Source of the DNA: Neospora caninum Liverpool
Lineage: Eukaryota > Apicomplexa > Conoidasida > Eucoccidiorida > Sarcocystidae
Direction of reading: 5' to 3'
DNA length: 64,000 nt
Assembly: GCF_000208865.1 (NCBI RefSeq)
Contig: NC_018395.1
Coordinates: 5,194,839-5,258,838 of the forward strand
Shown here: piece after piece, positions 1 to 9,774 of the stretch
How positions within the stretch are numbered: position 1 is the stretch's first letter
Layout of the letters: each line of letters starts with the position of its first letter
Program-made: the position numbers and the translations under genes
Notes under the pieces: model-generated
The model's database searches: none
Seen by the model: only the letters and a program-made list of their open reading frames with translations
What the model was told of the DNA's origin: nothing

Positions 1-665
1 GACAAAGTAATATGGTTTTTCGATTGTCTCGATAATCGATCGATAGTCCACTGCATGCGTCCCAAACGACGTCTGCAGCTCTTCTTGAAACGCTCGCTGA
101 ATGTCGTCCAAAAAGGAGAAAGCAAGTTTCTTCGGATAGGACGCGCCACACACCGTCATGAACGCGACTCCGTCCTCAACCAGGTAGCTGAAAAACAGCA
201 GAGCATGGCGAAACCCCGCTTGCATCTGCAAGTCTCCGAGCAGACTACGCACTCACACGTGAAGGTAGCCGCCAGGCGGCTTTTTGCACGTCGCACTGGT
301 GCATCTCCGTCTGGAAACCCACTGCGGTCGACCCATCAACTAAAAGATATAGACAGATATGCATAGGTACAGGGAGGTGGCGATATACACATAGAAAGAG
401 ATAGACATGTAGAGAGGTAGATACAGATTTGTCGATGGGCAGCGTGGCTGCTCTGGAGAGATGAGTCTTTCGGTTGCTTTGCGTACTGGTACTTGTACGC
501 GCCAGCGTCGACTGAGCATCGATTGGGGCCGTGCGCGATGCGTTTCAGAACTTGCTTGGCCTGTTGCTTCAGCGCATGCAGTTGGGGATTCGCCGTGGCG
601 TCGTCCCAAGTCTCCGCGAGGAGCAGGCCATCGGACGCCCGGCTCACAAAGGTTATGTCGCACAT
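1..665 (-). CDS. SEC22: SEC22-like R-SNARE (longin domain), 5' part only
   Basis: SEC22 is a membrane-anchored R-SNARE of ER-Golgi vesicle fusion, with an N-terminal longin domain that regulates it. Two exons are visible: 487..665, starting at the ATG at 665..663 with MCDITFVSRASDGLLLAET, and 1..187. The donor after 487 (phase 2, CA|GTACGC) joins the acceptor before 187 (TTTTTCAG|C). This gives the longin hallmark AGAYKYHYLVEDGVAFM, followed by SYPKKLAFSFLDDIQ and IETIEKPYYFV, which closely track eukaryotic Sec22 (GA..YHY.IE.GV, PKKLAF.YLE, .PY.F). About 122 residues are present. The SNARE motif and C-terminal anchor lie beyond base 1. Exon 2 is open to the window edge in frame. Identification rests on several conserved blocks, so I am confident of the family. 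Confidence 0.9.
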
Positions 666-3600
666 GAGGAGAGAACACGAGAGAGAGGGAGACGGCGAGA
701 CTTTGTTTCTTTCCAGGAAAGAACGCGCGTCCAGCGCCAGGATCTTTCTGACGGGGCGGAAAAGGGAGAGGCGACGCAGACGACACAGACGGAAACGTTC
801 TTCACGTTACCCCCGCTCGAATCTGAGTAGCTGAGAAACGCCCGAGCCAGCGAGGCATCTGCTTCATGCAACCCTGCGGGAACAGAGCCGCGAGTCGTCA
901 CGGAATCGGCGAACCGCGCCACGCCAGTCGGTCACGCGGAGGCCTGTGAGACAAACGCGTTCGCATCGGCTTTGTCTAATCAGGGGGTGGTACATCGGAG
1001 CAAGTGGTCCTGATAAAAAACCAGCGTGATCGTCCACGAGTCGGTCCACGAGTCTAGGCACCAGGAAGAAAAACGGAGGCGGGGCTGGCCTAGAAAACGA
1101 GGCACACACAAGGGCATAGTACTTGAGCTGCCGCCGTCCCCGACCCGACGCTGAGACGTGTGCCGCACACGGAGACGTGAAGGGAAAAGCCTGCAGAAAA
1201 CGCAGTCCTCCGTGGCTGCAGAGAAAAAGTCGTTTTTCCTGAGACAGGAAAAAACGTTTGAAGGAAAAGCAAACCGAGCAAGACACAGACGGCGCTCTGG
1301 CTGAAAAACGGCGCTGACGAGGGAAACGGCTGACAGCCGCACGCGCTGCGCTCGGTTTTCGCGAAGCGTCGCTCCCAGCACCGCGAAAGACGGAAACGAC
1401 AAGGCAATCAGTCGTCAGGAAAGGGAGTCTTCTCTTAGAATTCGAGTTGTGAGCACATATTTTCTCTCGAAAAGGTGTAGTGCGGCAGAACCGGAAGCGA
1501 CCGTGTCGACATCGGAATCGACGCATGCAAGCGTTAAAAAAGCGATCGTGAGAACGGTCCCCCTAGGGAAAAAAAACGTCTTTGGGCTTTTCCGCGAACG
1601 GGAACACTCCTTGCTCTTCACGTCCGGGGTATGTGTGTTTCGGGCCTCTGGACTCAAAAGGCGAACCTAGCAGCCACCGTGTGTCTATCCGTCTCGGCGT
1701 GTGGTCACCTGAAGCCAGTTGCACTTTGCCTACGCGCGTCTGTCGCGGAGAGCTCTCTTTCCGTGTTCCGGATGACCGGTCTGTGCCTTCCACTTCCGAC
1801 TTTTTCAAGCCTCACCAGTTGAGACAGGACAAGGCAGAAGGCATAGGCGACGTGGTCCCCTCTTAAGAGTCCACAGGCAGGTAACTCATGTCGCTGGGAG
1901 CTAGAGAGAGGGGAAAAAGGGTTCCAATACGTGGGCACGCACGCAAACGCATTTCTTTCGAGGGCAGGAAGGTTTGATCGCGCCTCGAGTTTGCACGTGC
2001 AGGTGTTGACTCCGTTTTCTACAGCGCAGTACACCCAGGTTCGTTTACACGTGACTTGCCGGGAGGCAGGCGTGCGTGAAGGTGCGGTGACGCAGGGCGT
2101 ATCCTGATTGCGTGATCGTTTGTCGGAATCCGCTCGGTTACTGTGAGAGCCGTCGCAGTGGAGCTGGCTGCCAGTGGCCACGAGCAGAGAGGGATACGAG
2201 CAAAGGAAGACGGTACCCGTTTCGCGAGAAACGCGTTCGTAATTCGTTCGGCAACTTCTCACCGATGGTCGAGGTGTAATCTTCATGCTCTTAATGCCCG
2301 CTTTGTACAGTTTACCGGATCCAAGTTCTGTTGTGCTTTTCATGACCATCAAACCAGACATCCAGGCGGCAGTTAAATAACTATAACTCCAGTTACGAAC
2401 ACCATGTATTAATATAACAAAGATAATCAGGGTAATCTGGACCGGTAGGATACTGAAATCCAACACTTACCATTGAGATTACGAGGTTATGGTTTTGGCA
2501 TCGTTACTACATTAAGGTTATTCCACATCGGTTATGTTCACAGCGAGAGAAAACTACTACTCAGATGCTAGTATCACATTGGTATAACTCAAATCGAATA
2601 AACAGTTATACAGTTCTGGATCGCGGATCATTTGTACAGAGGGGTCTAGCTTCAGGTGTTATCTGACTGTTATTGCATGCCCTGAGTACGTAAGGAAACG
2701 GAAAGGTTAAAGTCTCCTTCCTGATGTTCGTCTGCACAGAATACACGGCATATAGATTATCTTCGCTCCCATGGTCTGTAGTAAGTTAACATTAAAACGT
2801 ATCCAGTGTAAAGTTTGAACACTCCCCAGAAAAAGGTTGTTTGTATGAACCTAAGAATCCCATTTTTAATGTCTCTGTTTATTCGATTTGAATTATAAGT
2901 CTTACGTATCTTCTACTTCCATTGAAATGGTTCTAGTCTAGGTCCAGCGAGGGCAACCTTCTTTCTACGAACTGACTTCTTAGAGCCGCAAGCAGGACGA
3001 AGCAAACACCGGGTGGAGCACATTTTTGAAACGCATCTGCTGGCATTTCACGCTCGTCCTCGGCGCATATGAGGCGACCGAGATGCAGCGCACGCCCTCA
3101 GAGAACGCTTCACCTTACGCGAGCGGAGTCCAGTTTGCCGATCAAAACCCTTTTTCCAGTCAAGGTTTTGTTCTCCCACCCAAAAACTGGCGGATGCTGA
3201 CAATCAAGCGGAGCGCGTCGGATATGTTCACGACCCTGTTGCCTAGTCTCTGTCCTGCGTATCGTTGACCGCGTGACCAGCCGACTCGAGTTGCTGTATT
3301 CTGGACTCACGTGAGAAGCTACCGCGGCAGTCCACCGCCGATGTTGTGTTTGGCGGCCGCACGCCAATTCCTTGGATATTCCCTTTTCAACACAGTTGCA
3401 GCTAGGCAGCTTCTGCTTGATGTCGAGAGGCCTCTATAATGGGAAGCGACGGAAGCCGAAAGTTTCTGTACCCAAAGTATAATGGAGCGCACAGGCCGTA
3501 AGATTCCTAATAAAGCCACCTGGAGAAAACACCGCTGAAAAAATCCGAGTGGGAGGTGCTTCGAGTCTCTCAAAAGTGACTGACCTACGCCCAATACGGC

Positions 3601-4545
3601 TTGGAGCATCCTATGAAACGGGCGCACGCGTGAGAAATTTGCGTCGCCTTTAAAACGTCACGGGACTTGCGTTCGAGCGCGCTTCCTGTGGTGTCCTGCA
3701 ATCATCCACTGCATGGGGTGAGTTCCCAGTGGCGGGGCAAACAGCAGAGTCTCGTAGACATAAAACACAATAGGTCCACTCCAGAAGAGACGACTGAACA
3801 CCCAGTGCACGTGCCACGCTCAATACGCATTTCCGTACACTCGCGATGCACCGGGATACACCAAGTCTTTTCCGTGCGTGGATGCGAAGCCATCAGGCGT
3901 CGATCAGCAATGAAACGCTCACGTCTCGCGTGTCCGTGAAAGTGCGAGGCGCGTTACATGGGAAGAGGCGTCACGAGCAAATGTGGATAGCTGCTCCGGC
4001 AAGCTTGCTCCCAGTACCCCGAAACGTTGAACGCGCCCCGCAAGCACTCTGGAGCTTTCCCCTCGGGTAGTCCCCCCGAGCCCACGCGCTCAACGGCTGC
4101 ATGCGCAGCATCCCACCGACACCTCCCATACGACGTTTCGGCTCAGAACGCACGCGCCTCAGCCGCTGGCGTGCCCCGAATCAGGGAAACTGAGTCCCTT
4201 TCGGTCTTTGCCCGGCAGCGGCGGCGCACCATATACGTGTATCACCGAAAGCCCCGTGCGCAAACGCCCAGCGGCAAGCTAGCTGACGCCGGGCCGTCTG
4301 GAATTCATAAGAGATCAATTCACCGTAAGTGCTTTCCGTCGCACACAACCGCTGCGGCTCCAACAGGTTCGGGCATGCACACTCGCCCACTCCGCAAGAG
4401 GTGACTCCAGTCACACGTGCACTAGAGCCAAGAACGAAGACCGAAAGAGAAGAGGCATGAAAATCTGTGGCAAAAACGCACCCGTATTTAAAATACCATA
4501 CGCATGCAAGGCAAAGCTGCTTGCCGCACTTCGGCAACCCTCCCT
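666..4545. other. Intergenic: SEC22 5' flank and sequence with no supported gene
   Basis: This stretch separates the SEC22 start codon at 665 from the stop of the next minus-strand gene at 4546. It should hold the SEC22 leader and promoter, which I cannot delimit. Open frames here are short, found on both strands, and lack splice-consistent partners or recognisable motifs. The only identifiable element is the AT-rich mitochondrial-derived insert at about 2340-2960, listed separately. Confidence 0.6.
2340..2960. repeat. Mitochondrial-derived nuclear insert (NUMT), scrambled, with a cytochrome b fragment
   Basis: AT-rich sequence in a GC-richer setting. On the minus strand, about 2460 to 2345 encodes NWSYSYLTAAWMSGLM preceded by ILIHG. 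This matches the apicomplexan cytochrome b segment ILIH...SYSYLT.AWMSG, with part of the intervening sequence missing. Two further blocks recur near 16.2 kb in this window: one around 2643-2683 (tctagcttcag ... gcatgccc) and one around 2824-2864 (ccccagaaaaagg ... gaatccc). A third, around 2711-2734, recurs there in the opposite orientation. Coccidian mitochondrial DNA is known to consist of short blocks in many orders, and such fragments are common in these nuclear genomes. Boundaries are approximate and nothing here should be functional. Confidence 0.75.
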
Positions 4546-6438
4546 TTATTTTTCGGCAACGGGTAACAAAGGAGCACGCAGGAGCCGTAGCCATTGCTCG
4601 AGTTCGCGAATCGTGTCTTCTTGAGGTCGAGTCTGATCAGAACACGACGCGGGCTCCACGGACGCCCGACGGCTGGGACTGACGTCGCCGACGGAACTGC
4701 TTGTACTGCATGCCCGTTCAAAGTCTCCAACGGTGGGGGCGGCCGTCGAGTCAAAGGGAGTCACGTCGGTCGCGCTCGAGCAAGAACTCGGCGTCAAAGA
4801 TGAGGAGAGAGCGACAGACGGTTCACCTGCCGTAGGCGGCACGCCTGTGGAAGGCCCCGAAGCCGAGGGTGCGCGTCCTATGTTCCACTGAAACCTGGAG
4901 GAGCACTGTGCCTGCGTCATGAAGCCAGGTGAAACGCTGGGCGGAGGAGTCCCCCAGCCAACACAGAGACAGCCCCAAAAGCCTCCGCCGCCTTCAGGCT
5001 GTCCGCTCGTCTCACTCGGGTCCGCACGGAGATCTTGGAGAGCACAAACAGCCCGGCAGATCGCCTCAACTATTCGAGCGGCTTCTGCAGGTCCGGGGTT
5101 TTCCTCGGCCGCTGGCTGTACAGACACTTCGTCCGACACAGGGGCACTCTCGGTTGCGCGCGAACTACGGACGCGTGGATCTGCCGTGGATCGCGTTGAA
5201 TCAAATCCCTGGAGCGCACGAGAGGACCCGGCACGCACGCCCGCTGACCCAGTCGAGTCAAGGGTTGTCGTCTCCACAACAGGAGTATCTGACGTCTCAG
5301 AACGTGCGCTGCTTGCCGCTCTCCGGCCTGTCTTACCGTCGACGCCAGCAGGCTTCGGCGGCGCGCGGTCGGCTCCGGCCGGCGCGGCACTGGCTCGCGG
5401 TTCGCCTTCGGTGCTGGCTGCGGATCCCGCGGGATGAGCTGGACGGCTCGGCGTGAGTTTGCCGCTTGCCGAATCGCCCCGCACTCGGGTCCTCAAGGCC
5501 GCCGACCGCCCACCGGGAGGCCGCTTGAGGAACCGACCGTTCGGGCCTCGGAGGCGTTTGAGCGGCCCCGATTCCCGTGATCGACGAGAGTCGTCGGCCA
5601 GAGCAGTTGAAGCAGGTCGGCGGGAACGGGAGTCTCTGGCTTTCGGGGCCGGGGGCTGTGCAGCTGCATCCACCTGGGGAACCGGTTCCCCAGGCCGGCT
5701 GCTGTCGGTTGTTTTCTTCCTGTTACCCCTGTCGGCGGAACGGGAAGGGGCCTCCCGCGAGCTGTGTCGTGCACCCCTGCTAGCAGTGGCGTCATCAGTC
5801 CGCGCATCATTCCGTGTAGCTGCGTTGTCGAGTCGATCGCCGCTGCTGACAAGTTCAACATCATCTGACGTTCGGGGCACCGGGAGATTTCTCGACTCCC
5901 CCGAGGATGCCTCGCGGTGGTGTGTGCGGGTCATGGCGCCCTCTTCTCTGTCGCTGCCTCCGCTGTTTCCCGCGGGCGGGCGCTCCTCACTCCTGGGGCG
6001 TGAGGCGGCAGAACGCCGCGGTTGGAAGGACGGAAAAGTCGACGACGGCACGGTTCGAACGGCAGCGGCTGAACTCCTGGATGCGGCAGCAGGTCGGGTT
6101 GTCGCAGGATGACGCGTCGCTGGATTGGTCAGTTCGTCCAATTTTTCTGCAGTTTCTTCCAGAGCGTTCCGGTGGAGCGCGTAGTTGCTAACGAGTGACC
6201 CAGAAAGAGATCGTTCGGAAATCTGTTCAATCGCGTGGAGAATCTGCGCCGAGATTCTCTCGCCATAATCCCCTCTGGGACAAGGCGCCCTCCCACTTTG
6301 TTCGTTTGCACTGTCACAGGTCACCTCGGACTTGACAGAAGTCGCCAAACCTTGTCGCGGCATGACAGCACCATCGCGTCCTGAACGTTCCGACTGCAAA
6401 ACAGCGGAGCGCACTGGAACTGTCTGCCTCGACGGCAT
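4546..6438 (-). CDS. Unrecognised 630-aa protein, paralogue A of a tandem pair with a WGxxCxGWGxPP core
   Basis: Open frame of 630 codons from ATG at 6438. I do not recognise the family. It is rich in Ser, Arg, Pro and Ala and mostly looks disordered. Residues about 60-105 could form a helix (ISAQILHAIEQISE). A basic segment at about 294-305 reads RGPNGRFLKRP. At about residues 450-499, a helix-like stretch (RIVEAICRAVCALQDL) leads into a Gly-rich turn and FWGCLCVGWGTPP, residues 487-499. The same helix-plus-core occurs in the next minus-strand gene (8443-9774), about 78% identical by eye over roughly 41 bases of the core, while the flanks have diverged. No signal peptide or membrane segment is seen. 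Upstream exons cannot be excluded. Conservation of the core between two loci is the main evidence that this frame is coding. Confidence 0.6.
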   Translation of the reverse strand: MPSRQTVPVRSAVLQSERSGRDGAVMPRQGLATSVKSEVTCDSANEQSGRAPCPRGDYGERISAQILHAIEQISERSLSGSLVSNYALHRNALEETAEKLDELTNPATRHPATTRPAAASRSSAAAVRTVPSSTFPSFQPRRSAASRPRSEERPPAGNSGGSDREEGAMTRTHHREASSGESRNLPVPRTSDDVELVSSGDRLDNAATRNDARTDDATASRGARHSSREAPSRSADRGNRKKTTDSSRPGEPVPQVDAAAQPPAPKARDSRSRRPASTALADDSRRSRESGPLKRLRGPNGRFLKRPPGGRSAALRTRVRGDSASGKLTPSRPAHPAGSAASTEGEPRASAAPAGADRAPPKPAGVDGKTGRRAASSARSETSDTPVVETTTLDSTGSAGVRAGSSRALQGFDSTRSTADPRVRSSRATESAPVSDEVSVQPAAEENPGPAEAARIVEAICRAVCALQDLRADPSETSGQPEGGGGFWGCLCVGWGTPPPSVSPGFMTQAQCSSRFQWNIGRAPSASGPSTGVPPTAGEPSVALSSSLTPSSCSSATDVTPFDSTAAPTVGDFERACSTSSSVGDVSPSRRASVEPASCSDQTRPQEDTIRELEQWLRLLRAPLLPVAEK

Positions 6439-8442
6439 GGCGATTCATCAGGAGCACCTATTTTCCGGTCCCGCACGGCTGCTCGCTGCAAGCCGTCAGG
6501 CAAACACAGTTGAGGCTCTGAACCAGAGGACGGAACCCGGGATTTTGACCTGCAGGCGTTCGTCCTAGGAAGCAATCTGCAGGTGACCGAACAACCGGTG
6601 AGCCCAGAATTTTTCAGACAAGTGCTGGATATGGCGTGGCGGTCGACGAAGTGCACCGCATCGGCGGCAGTGAACGCCCGTTTCCCAAGCGTGAGCGCGT
6701 AAGAAGCCGAAATGCGTCAGGAGAGTCATTAGGAGTCAACTCAGAAATGTTTTTGGCGTGCATCCTGTGCGCGGCAACGGAGATTTAGGGCTTGAGGCAG
6801 CTCGGGTTGTCACGAACCGCGGGGTGCGGCGGGGGGCGGCCTGTACCGCGGAGCCTCCTGTGCCGCGCGAACGCGGCCGTCCGATCCGCGGAAGTGCAGC
6901 CTGTGAGAACTCGCAAAAGGCGCCAATGGACAAATTCGAGCGACCGTCGAGAATGCTAAAAGTCTGGTGCTCTCCCCACACACGCGGCTGACAGGTCTGT
7001 GGCCCGCCTGAACCACCCCGTGGACGCGGTCGACGCATCGAGCACTGTGGCCGATGACCCCGGTGACTTCGCGGAGACCAGCGACGCATTTGAAGATTCG
7101 AGAAAAACGAGATCACTGGGAAAACGCGGCATTCGTGGTTCCATACAGAGGTGAGCGCACTCCAGAGAGGCACGTTAGTTCCCACTCCTCGCCGAGGTGA
7201 AGCTGAATTCTCTCGACTGGTTGCCTCCGCACCGTCGGCACGCTGCAACAAACGTCGCGGAAGCGCAAAAGGGAAACGTGTGTGTGTGCGTGTGTGTGTG
7301 CCGCGAACTGGATACATGCACCGCGCGCTAGCCTGCTTCTAGTGAAAAGGCGGAAATCGTACAAGTTCCTCTAAAAATTCGTCGTCGCCAACGCCACAAC
7401 TGTGTAACGCATTCTGCGCGGTGCCGGCTGCTGGTTTGGACGCTCACGTGAACGTACGGGAAATTCAGAGGCCTCAGGAGCCGCCAAAGTGGAAAAGCGA
7501 AGCTTTGGTCACACATCGTCCTGTTGCAACCACGCTGTGTATAAACATGGTGGGGGCGGATGGGCACTCATCGGATCCGTATGCGTGTATGTGTGTGCGT
7601 CCGAAGGGTCAAATGACATCCAGTTTCGGTCTCAATTTCCGGGAGTTTTATCTGTGCTGAAACCGGGGAGACTTCCGCATATAAGGATCGGGCACTCTAT
7701 ATATAGTCGTGTCTTCCAGAGGCCACCATGGTGCTCGCAAGCTCTCCGGGGTTTCCCCCGAAAAGGCAGATCGTGCCTTACGACGAGCGCCGGAGACGTG
7801 GCGCCGTGGACTGTCAAGCATGACTGTTTGAATACCGTGAGCTCCAACGCCACGCCTTCCACAGTTTTCTGAACGTCGACGCAGCGCATCGCTTCACAGA
7901 GTCTTTCTTTCCTGTAACCCTCGTAGAATCGAAAAACACATGGCTGTCAAGATTCCAAACGCCCATTCTGACAGACTGGGAAAGACAGATATATAAGACT
8001 GCAGTGCTTGTTGCCTGAACCAAAATGCACAAAACTTCAGCCAGTGACATTCCTCTTTTTTCGGAGAGCAAAGGCCTCGACTGATCACCTGTTGTTGTAG
8101 CAACAAGAAAGGGTTTCCAACGTCATGAAGCTCTCGTCCACAAATGGTCCATGTTTACACACGACACTTTGACGCTTGTTTCATCACCGTGGAATACCGG
8201 CCATGCGTCCAACGTGCCGTTCCCCACCACGAAGAGCATGCAGTAGACGCGCAGGGGAGGCCTGCAGCGTAGCCTGCAGTTTGAAAGGTTCTTTTGAAAA
8301 GGTTGTCAAAACTTGCACTCAAACGCACTACTTCGGATGCGAAGGCGCCCCGCGAAATTCCTCTCTCTACTTGGATACGCGCTCTGGGGTATCAGAGCTG
8401 GCAGGGGTACAGATCGTTGACACGTGATTCAGAATTCAGGCT
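6439..8442. other. Intergenic between the two paralogues; no supported gene
   Basis: About 2 kb between the start of paralogue A and the stop of paralogue B. It holds short overlapping frames on both strands, a short TG-rich run near 7279-7300 and a TATATA-like stretch at 7697-7706. I see no exon with good splice signals, no RNA gene and no family motif. It presumably contains the promoter and leader of A and the 3' end of B. Confidence 0.5.
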
Positions 8443-9774
8443 CTACACGATTCTTAAAAGTTCTTCATCAACAAGCTTTGGGGCGGGCAAAGTGTTCCTG
8501 TCTCTCCAGTCACACGTCACTCTTTGCCCGTGTCTGGTGCTCGAAGTTGAAGGAGAAGGTGCCCCCCGCGTGCGTCCTGAATTCCAGCGGCCGGCATCCA
8601 CGCCGGCAGCGTGGTGTGTCCCGGCCAGGAGAGTGGCTGAACCCAGAGACAAATACGGTCTGTCTGATGAAACTGCTCTGGCTCGCGAAGGTGCACACGC
8701 CGCAGGGGACGCCATCGTGGCGCACGGAATCGACGGCGCAGGCACGGATGCCACCAACGAGAGCGGCACGGGCGCTCCTGGAACCGGCGCCACGGACACT
8801 GACGGCGCGGGAACGGCTGCTCGCACAGCCGGCGGCAGGACAGCTACAGTTCCGGCGGGCGTTCCTGGCACGAATTCCGCCGAAAGGACCATCGGGTCGG
8901 GGCTCCCGGACGCTCCGCCGGAAACGTCCACTGGCGTGTAGGCAGGCGGGACACCGGCACATCCAGGCGACTGGGCCATCGGAAGTGAAAAGCCCGCGGG
9001 AGGCTGCCCCCAGCCCATACAGAAAAAGCCCCAACAACCCGGAGGTTTGCTCCCCGTGCTTCCGGGCGCCGGCGCGCTGGGGTTCTCGAGCCCTCGAAGT
9101 GCCTTTGCGATTCCAGTCAGTGCAGCTCCTAGCTGACTCACTCTGCCTCCTGGCCCTGCAGGCTGTGCCTGTCTTGAAGAGCTGCGCGGCAGGCCCGCAG
9201 CAGAGAGTTCCTCGCTCCGTTCTGGCGGCGGCTCGGCGCTGTGAACGGGCTGCAATGGCCGCGGAGCAGAACTGACGCCTGCCGCCGGGGAGCTCTCTTG
9301 CGCTGGCCCGTGAGGATCCGACTCCACTCCGCGGAGTCCTCTGGAGGCGGTGGACGTCGCTTCTGTCCCAGTTCTCGAACGCTTTCCTGTCTCCGAGCCT
9401 GCGCCGGACCCCTCGCGTGAGCCCCCGACACGCGCAGACGCCGACCCGCGTCGTTTTCGCCCACTTCGCGACTCTGTCCTTGTTCCCCTGGCGGAGCTAC
9501 CTTCTCGACTGAGCCGGACTGTCGACCGGCCACCGGTCGAAGACGCTTGTCTCGGCGCACGACGTCGCGTGATGTGGAACAGACCGTCACGCCCCCGCCG
9601 CGACCCTGGAGGGGCGGGGGCAAAGAGGCGAGAAATTGCCGCACCTGCCGCAGTCGCAGCTGAGCGACGAGGCCGATCAGGAATCGATTCCGAACGAACG
9701 CCGTCGTTGGAAGGACCCGACGCAGCGGCCTGCGCTTCTTCGCGACTGCTCGGCTGGTCGCCCGTCCCCCCCAT
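8443..9774 (-). CDS. Unrecognised ~443-aa protein, paralogue B of the tandem pair
   Basis: The frame runs to the stop at 8443. I place the start at the first ATG, 9774..9772 (MGGTGDQPSSREEAQ), giving 443 codons. An in-frame stop lies some 60 bases further upstream with no earlier ATG, so either this ATG is used or an upstream exon splices in near 9830. The protein is low-complexity and basic in its first half, and Pro/Val/Ala-rich towards the C terminus. A basic patch, RRGRDGLFHITRRR (residues 59-72), resembles RGPNGRFLKR in paralogue A. Residues about 220-259 carry the shared helix (LTGIAKALRGLEN) followed by CWGFFCMGWGQPP, residues 247-259. Same strand, same order of elements and a similar core argue for an old tandem duplication. 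Function unknown. Confidence 0.55.
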   Translation of the reverse strand: MGGTGDQPSSREEAQAAASGPSNDGVRSESIPDRPRRSAATAAGAAISRLFAPAPPGSRRGRDGLFHITRRRAPRQASSTGGRSTVRLSREGSSARGTRTESRSGRKRRGSASARVGGSREGSGAGSETGKRSRTGTEATSTASRGLRGVESDPHGPAQESSPAAGVSSAPRPLQPVHSAEPPPERSEELSAAGLPRSSSRQAQPAGPGGRVSQLGAALTGIAKALRGLENPSAPAPGSTGSKPPGCWGFFCMGWGQPPAGFSLPMAQSPGCAGVPPAYTPVDVSGGASGSPDPMVLSAEFVPGTPAGTVAVLPPAVRAAVPAPSVSVAPVPGAPVPLSLVASVPAPSIPCATMASPAACAPSRARAVSSDRPYLSLGSATLLAGTHHAAGVDAGRWNSGRTRGAPSPSTSSTRHGQRVTCDWRDRNTLPAPKLVDEELLRIV

